A DNA stretch of 36,346 bases from NCBI GenBank assembly GCA_949841325.1, contig CATKZK010000010.1, forward strand, positions 1 to 36,346, given 5' to 3'. This stretch comes from an uncultured Bacilli bacterium. Its GTDB lineage: Bacteria; Bacillota_I; Bacilli_A; RF39; UBA660. The notes beneath the pieces were generated by a model. That model did no database searches. It was given only the letters and a program-made list of their open reading frames with translations, and was not told where the DNA came from. The position numbers and the translations under genes are program-made. Below are positions 34,434 to 36,346 of the stretch, piece by piece (within the stretch, counting starts at the first letter, position 1; the number at the start of each line of letters is the position of its first letter).

Positions 34434-35093
34434 CTAATCTCTTGATAAAAGTTTAAATTCAGCAAATTCATTTTCCTTTATTTCAAATTTTTCCAAATCA
34501 AGAAAGTATTGAGTAGATCCTAAATAATAATGATATACATTGTATTCTTTAGAAAATATGCCATACATTCCTGATTTATTAAAAGCATCGTACTTTCCAC
34601 TTCTTTTAGCTTTTTGATAAAGGTTTTTAATTTTATAGATCAAATCTGTATGATTTTGTGAAGACACATGATAACAATATAAAATAATCTTGTTCATTCT
34701 TTTTATTTTATACTCAAAATTATATTTTCCTTTATTAGTTTCAAAATACTCTATAGGTATTATTTTATAATTGCCAATGCCTTTTCGGCATTCTGTAGGT
34801 GTTAGCTTAAATAGTTGTTTAAAAGCTCTACTAAAAGAAGAGGACGAATTATACTGGTATTTAAAAGCAATATCGATAATCTTATCATTCGTGTTTCTTA
34901 TTTCTTCAAATGCTTTGCTTAGTCTTCTTTTCTTTATATATTCTGTGATTGTCATATTGGTTAGAAACATAAAAACTCTATCTAGTATGAAAACATTAGT
35001 ATTCGTTATTTTGCTTAATTTATTTAAATCTATCTCGTTATCAAGATTGTTTTCAATATATTCAATCATTTTATTTAAATAATCGAAATTCAT
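34434..35093 (-). CDS. AraC-family regulator with GyrI-like domain, cut by an amber codon
   Basis: 219 residues before the TAG. The N-terminal 8-105 region is an AraC/XylS DNA-binding domain with two helix-turn-helix units (LNKLSKITNTNVFILDRVF and IIDIAFKYQYNSSSSFSRAFKQLFKLTP). From about 120 a GyrI-like ligand-binding domain starts but breaks off at FKLLSRD. The same frame continues for 43 codons after the amber, giving 263 residues in all if read through. The DNA-binding part is intact; the effector domain lacks its last strands, so ligand response is probably lost or altered. Likely target: the ABC exporter next to it. Confidence 0.85.
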   Translation of the reverse strand: MNFDYLNKMIEYIENNLDNEIDLNKLSKITNTNVFILDRVFMFLTNMTITEYIKKRRLSKAFEEIRNTNDKIIDIAFKYQYNSSSSFSRAFKQLFKLTPTECRKGIGNYKIIPIEYFETNKGKYNFEYKIKRMNKIILYCYHVSSQNHTDLIYKIKNLYQKAKRSGKYDAFNKSGMYGIFSKEYNVYHYYLGSTQYFLDLEKFEIKENEFAEFKLLSRD

Positions 35094-35125
35094 TTACATC
35101 CCCTACTTTTCACTGATTTATCATT

Positions 35126-35131
35126 ATTATA
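35126..35131 (-). promoter_or_regulatory. -10 box of the AraC-type regulator
   Basis: Perfect TATAAT with extended -10 (TGGTATAAT), 32 bases before the ATG. The -35 region is poor, as often at activator-dependent promoters. Confidence 0.55.
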
Positions 35132-35221
35132 CCATTCGTTTCTTAATAAATCATCGTAGTTCTTTCAAAAAAGTTCTATATGATTTTTTACTGTATTATA
35201 GTATAATTCTCTTTTGTAAGC

Positions 35222-35245
35222 AAAAAATGAGCAATTTCTTGCTCA
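35222..35245 (-). terminator. Strong terminator after the GNAT gene
   Basis: Perfect 7-base stem TGAGCAA/TTGCTCA (35228-35234 with 35239-35245), four-base loop (GAAA on the minus strand, a stable tetraloop) and six T. Confidence 0.92.
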
Positions 35246-35253
35246 ACTAAATA

Positions 35254-35805
35254 TTAATTATATTTTTTAAAGTACACATCTTTTGTAATAACCATTTCTC
35301 TAGAAATATACTTTTTATCGAATTTAATAATTTCTTCAATATTTCCACTTTCTTTAAAACCGCAACTTTTAAATAATTTAATTGCACTAATTCTATCATT
35401 TGGAAAAGAATCGGTTAATTCAGGTATTTCATATTTTTCAAATGCAATTTTCATTAATTCAGTTAAAGCTTCTTTACTATAATTTTTACCACGAAACTCT
35501 TTTATAACTAATATTCCCATTTTGTACTTGTCTTTATCTTTATAAAAATAAACTTCTCCAATAGGAAAATTTTTATTAGTTTCATATATATAAGCAAAAA
35601 ACTTATTTGGTTCTTGTCCAATCCAGTTGTCATACCAAACTTTCATTTCGTCATCAGTTTTAGATATAGTTCCAGTTTGATAATCATATCCTGATAAATT
35701 CATTTCTAATCCAGCATTATAATTCATAGTATTTGGATCTTGCATCCACTTTTGTCTATATTGTACATCTTCTAAATTAGGAACTTTTAATTCGATTTCA
35801 GCCAT
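35254..35805 (-). CDS. GNAT-family N-acetyltransferase
   Basis: 183-residue acetyl-CoA-dependent transferase. The region VPNLEDVQYRQKWMQDPNTMNYN at the start and the acetyl-CoA loop VIKEFRGKNYSKEAL (V...RGxG-like, with N for the last G) followed by the AIKLFKSCGFKE motif B place it in the RimJ/RimL-like GNATs. The ATG at 35805 is chosen for AGGAG eight bases upstream; a TTG at 35826 is weaker. It is the second gene of a two-gene operon with the Nudix hydrolase (23 bases between) and ends at a strong terminator. Acceptor unknown; such pairs are often small-molecule detoxifiers. Confidence 0.87.
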   Translation of the reverse strand: MAEIELKVPNLEDVQYRQKWMQDPNTMNYNAGLEMNLSGYDYQTGTISKTDDEMKVWYDNWIGQEPNKFFAYIYETNKNFPIGEVYFYKDKDKYKMGILVIKEFRGKNYSKEALTELMKIAFEKYEIPELTDSFPNDRISAIKLFKSCGFKESGNIEEIIKFDKKYISREMVITKDVYFKKYN

Positions 35806-35828
35806 AATTTGATCTCCTCTCTGCAAAG

Positions 35829-36290
35829 TTAAATATCAATTTTTATACTTCCATTCAATATTTTATCAATAATTGCTTGTGCTCTTGATTCCATATTAGG
35901 TAAATTCTCTAATGCAAAAAATTTTAATTGTTTGCTTTCATTATCAGATACTCTTATTTCACCAGTATAATTTAATATCTTAAATAACACTATAACGGTA
36001 CACATTTTATCCCCATTAGGATACTCAAAATAATATTCTTTTCCTGATAGTATAGTAACTAATTCTAATTCATTTGCATCAATTCCAGTCTCTTCTTTCA
36101 ATTCTCTAACAGCAGTTTCTTCGATAGTTTCATATAGTTCCATAGAACCACCTGGAATTCCCCAAGTGTTTGTATCTGTTCTTAAATTTAAAAGAAGTTC
36201 ATTTTTGTCATTGAATACTAGAGTTGTAGCACCCAATCCAATTAATGGTTCATGTCCTACATATTTTCTTAAATTCATTATATATCCCAT
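35829..36290 (-). CDS. Nudix hydrolase
   Basis: 153-residue Nudix hydrolase of nucleoside-diphosphate-linked substrates. The Nudix box is complete at 48-70 (GSMELYE...RELKEETGI: G-x5-E-x7-REU-x-EE-x-GU), with the preceding WGIPGG. The start at 36290 has AGGAG five bases upstream; an internal ATG at 36278 is too far from it. First gene of the pair with the GNAT enzyme. A 14-base palindrome (GTTTATTAATAAAC, 36320-36333) lies just upstream and could be an operator. The substrate cannot be read from the motif. Confidence 0.92.
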   Translation of the reverse strand: MGYIMNLRKYVGHEPLIGLGATTLVFNDKNELLLNLRTDTNTWGIPGGSMELYETIEETAVRELKEETGIDANELELVTILSGKEYYFEYPNGDKMCTVIVLFKILNYTGEIRVSDNESKQLKFFALENLPNMESRAQAIIDKILNGSIKIDI

Positions 36291-36346
36291 TTTTACTCCT
36301 CACTTTCATTGTCAATTTTGTTTATTAATAAACTTTACATAGCCAA

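Noticed and set aside
34434-34436. TAG as a sense codon (genetic code change)
   Set aside because: Other genes end in TAG with terminators right after (for example the exporter ending at 31665 and the exported-protein gene at 27094), so TAG is an ordinary stop here.
1-36346. CRISPR arrays, tRNA or rRNA genes, insertion sequences, phage attachment sites
   Set aside because: No regularly spaced repeats, no tRNA-like cloverleaf with a TTCGA loop in the gaps, and no transposase or integrase motifs were seen.

Overview
The window is AT-rich, about 36 kb, and comes from a Gram-positive-type (Firmicutes/Bacillota) bacterium. It carries wall teichoic acid genes (TagD, TagG, TagH and three TagF-type transferases), an LtaS-type lipoteichoic acid synthase, a YqfQ-like protein, YeeI/YebC2 and a type IV prepilin peptidase with a PilC-type protein. 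TGA, TAA and TAG all act as stops, so a TGA=Trp mollicute code is excluded. An uncultured gut Bacilli lineage (Erysipelotrichia- or RF39-like) is my inference, not something the sequence proves.

Layout from left to right. (1) 1-4057: a promoter-like element with an A18 tract reading off the left edge, then the minus-strand operon pilC-like > prepilin peptidase > DUF2207 protein. (2) 4172-4689: a small plus-strand YqfQ-like gene and a small membrane protein. (3) 4739-16657: a long minus-strand surface-polymer operon, read from 16657 downwards: GT2, GT2-TagF fusion, DUF2142 GT-C-like protein, polyprenyl-phosphate GT2, DUF2304, flippase, GT2, acyltransferase, TagG, TagH, TagD. (4) 16931-19276: two tandem TagF-family genes with their own promoter and terminator. 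(5) 19328-20007: a decayed glycerophosphodiesterase gene behind a second A17-tract promoter that matches the one at the left edge. (6) 20173-24772: argS > patatin > yebC2 > GtrB-type glycosyltransferase. (7) 24883-29806: cold-shock protein, a structured 419-base gap, formate-THF ligase, an unknown exported protein and LtaS. (8) 29926-36290: two ABC exporters on either side of a radical SAM protein, an AraC-type regulator cut short by an in-frame amber codon, a GNAT acetyltransferase and a Nudix hydrolase.

The cell-surface genes fit one programme. TagD makes CDP-glycerol, the TagF-family enzymes polymerise or attach glycerol phosphate, GT2 enzymes add sugars, and TagGH exports the chain. A separate set (polyprenyl-P-sugar synthase, DUF2304, flippase, DUF2142 GT-C) could glycosylate the polymer outside the membrane, and the acyltransferase could esterify it. 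LtaS makes the lipid-anchored polymer. No TagO or TagA homologue lies in the window.

The most striking signal is the pair of matching promoter-like elements at 7-55 and 20053-20102 (both minus strand). Each has TTGACA, 17 bases, a TTGCTA box that runs into a 17-18 base A homopolymer, and then TATAAT or TACAAT. They resemble the length-switched poly-A promoters of mycoplasma vlp genes. One of the two drives a dead gene.
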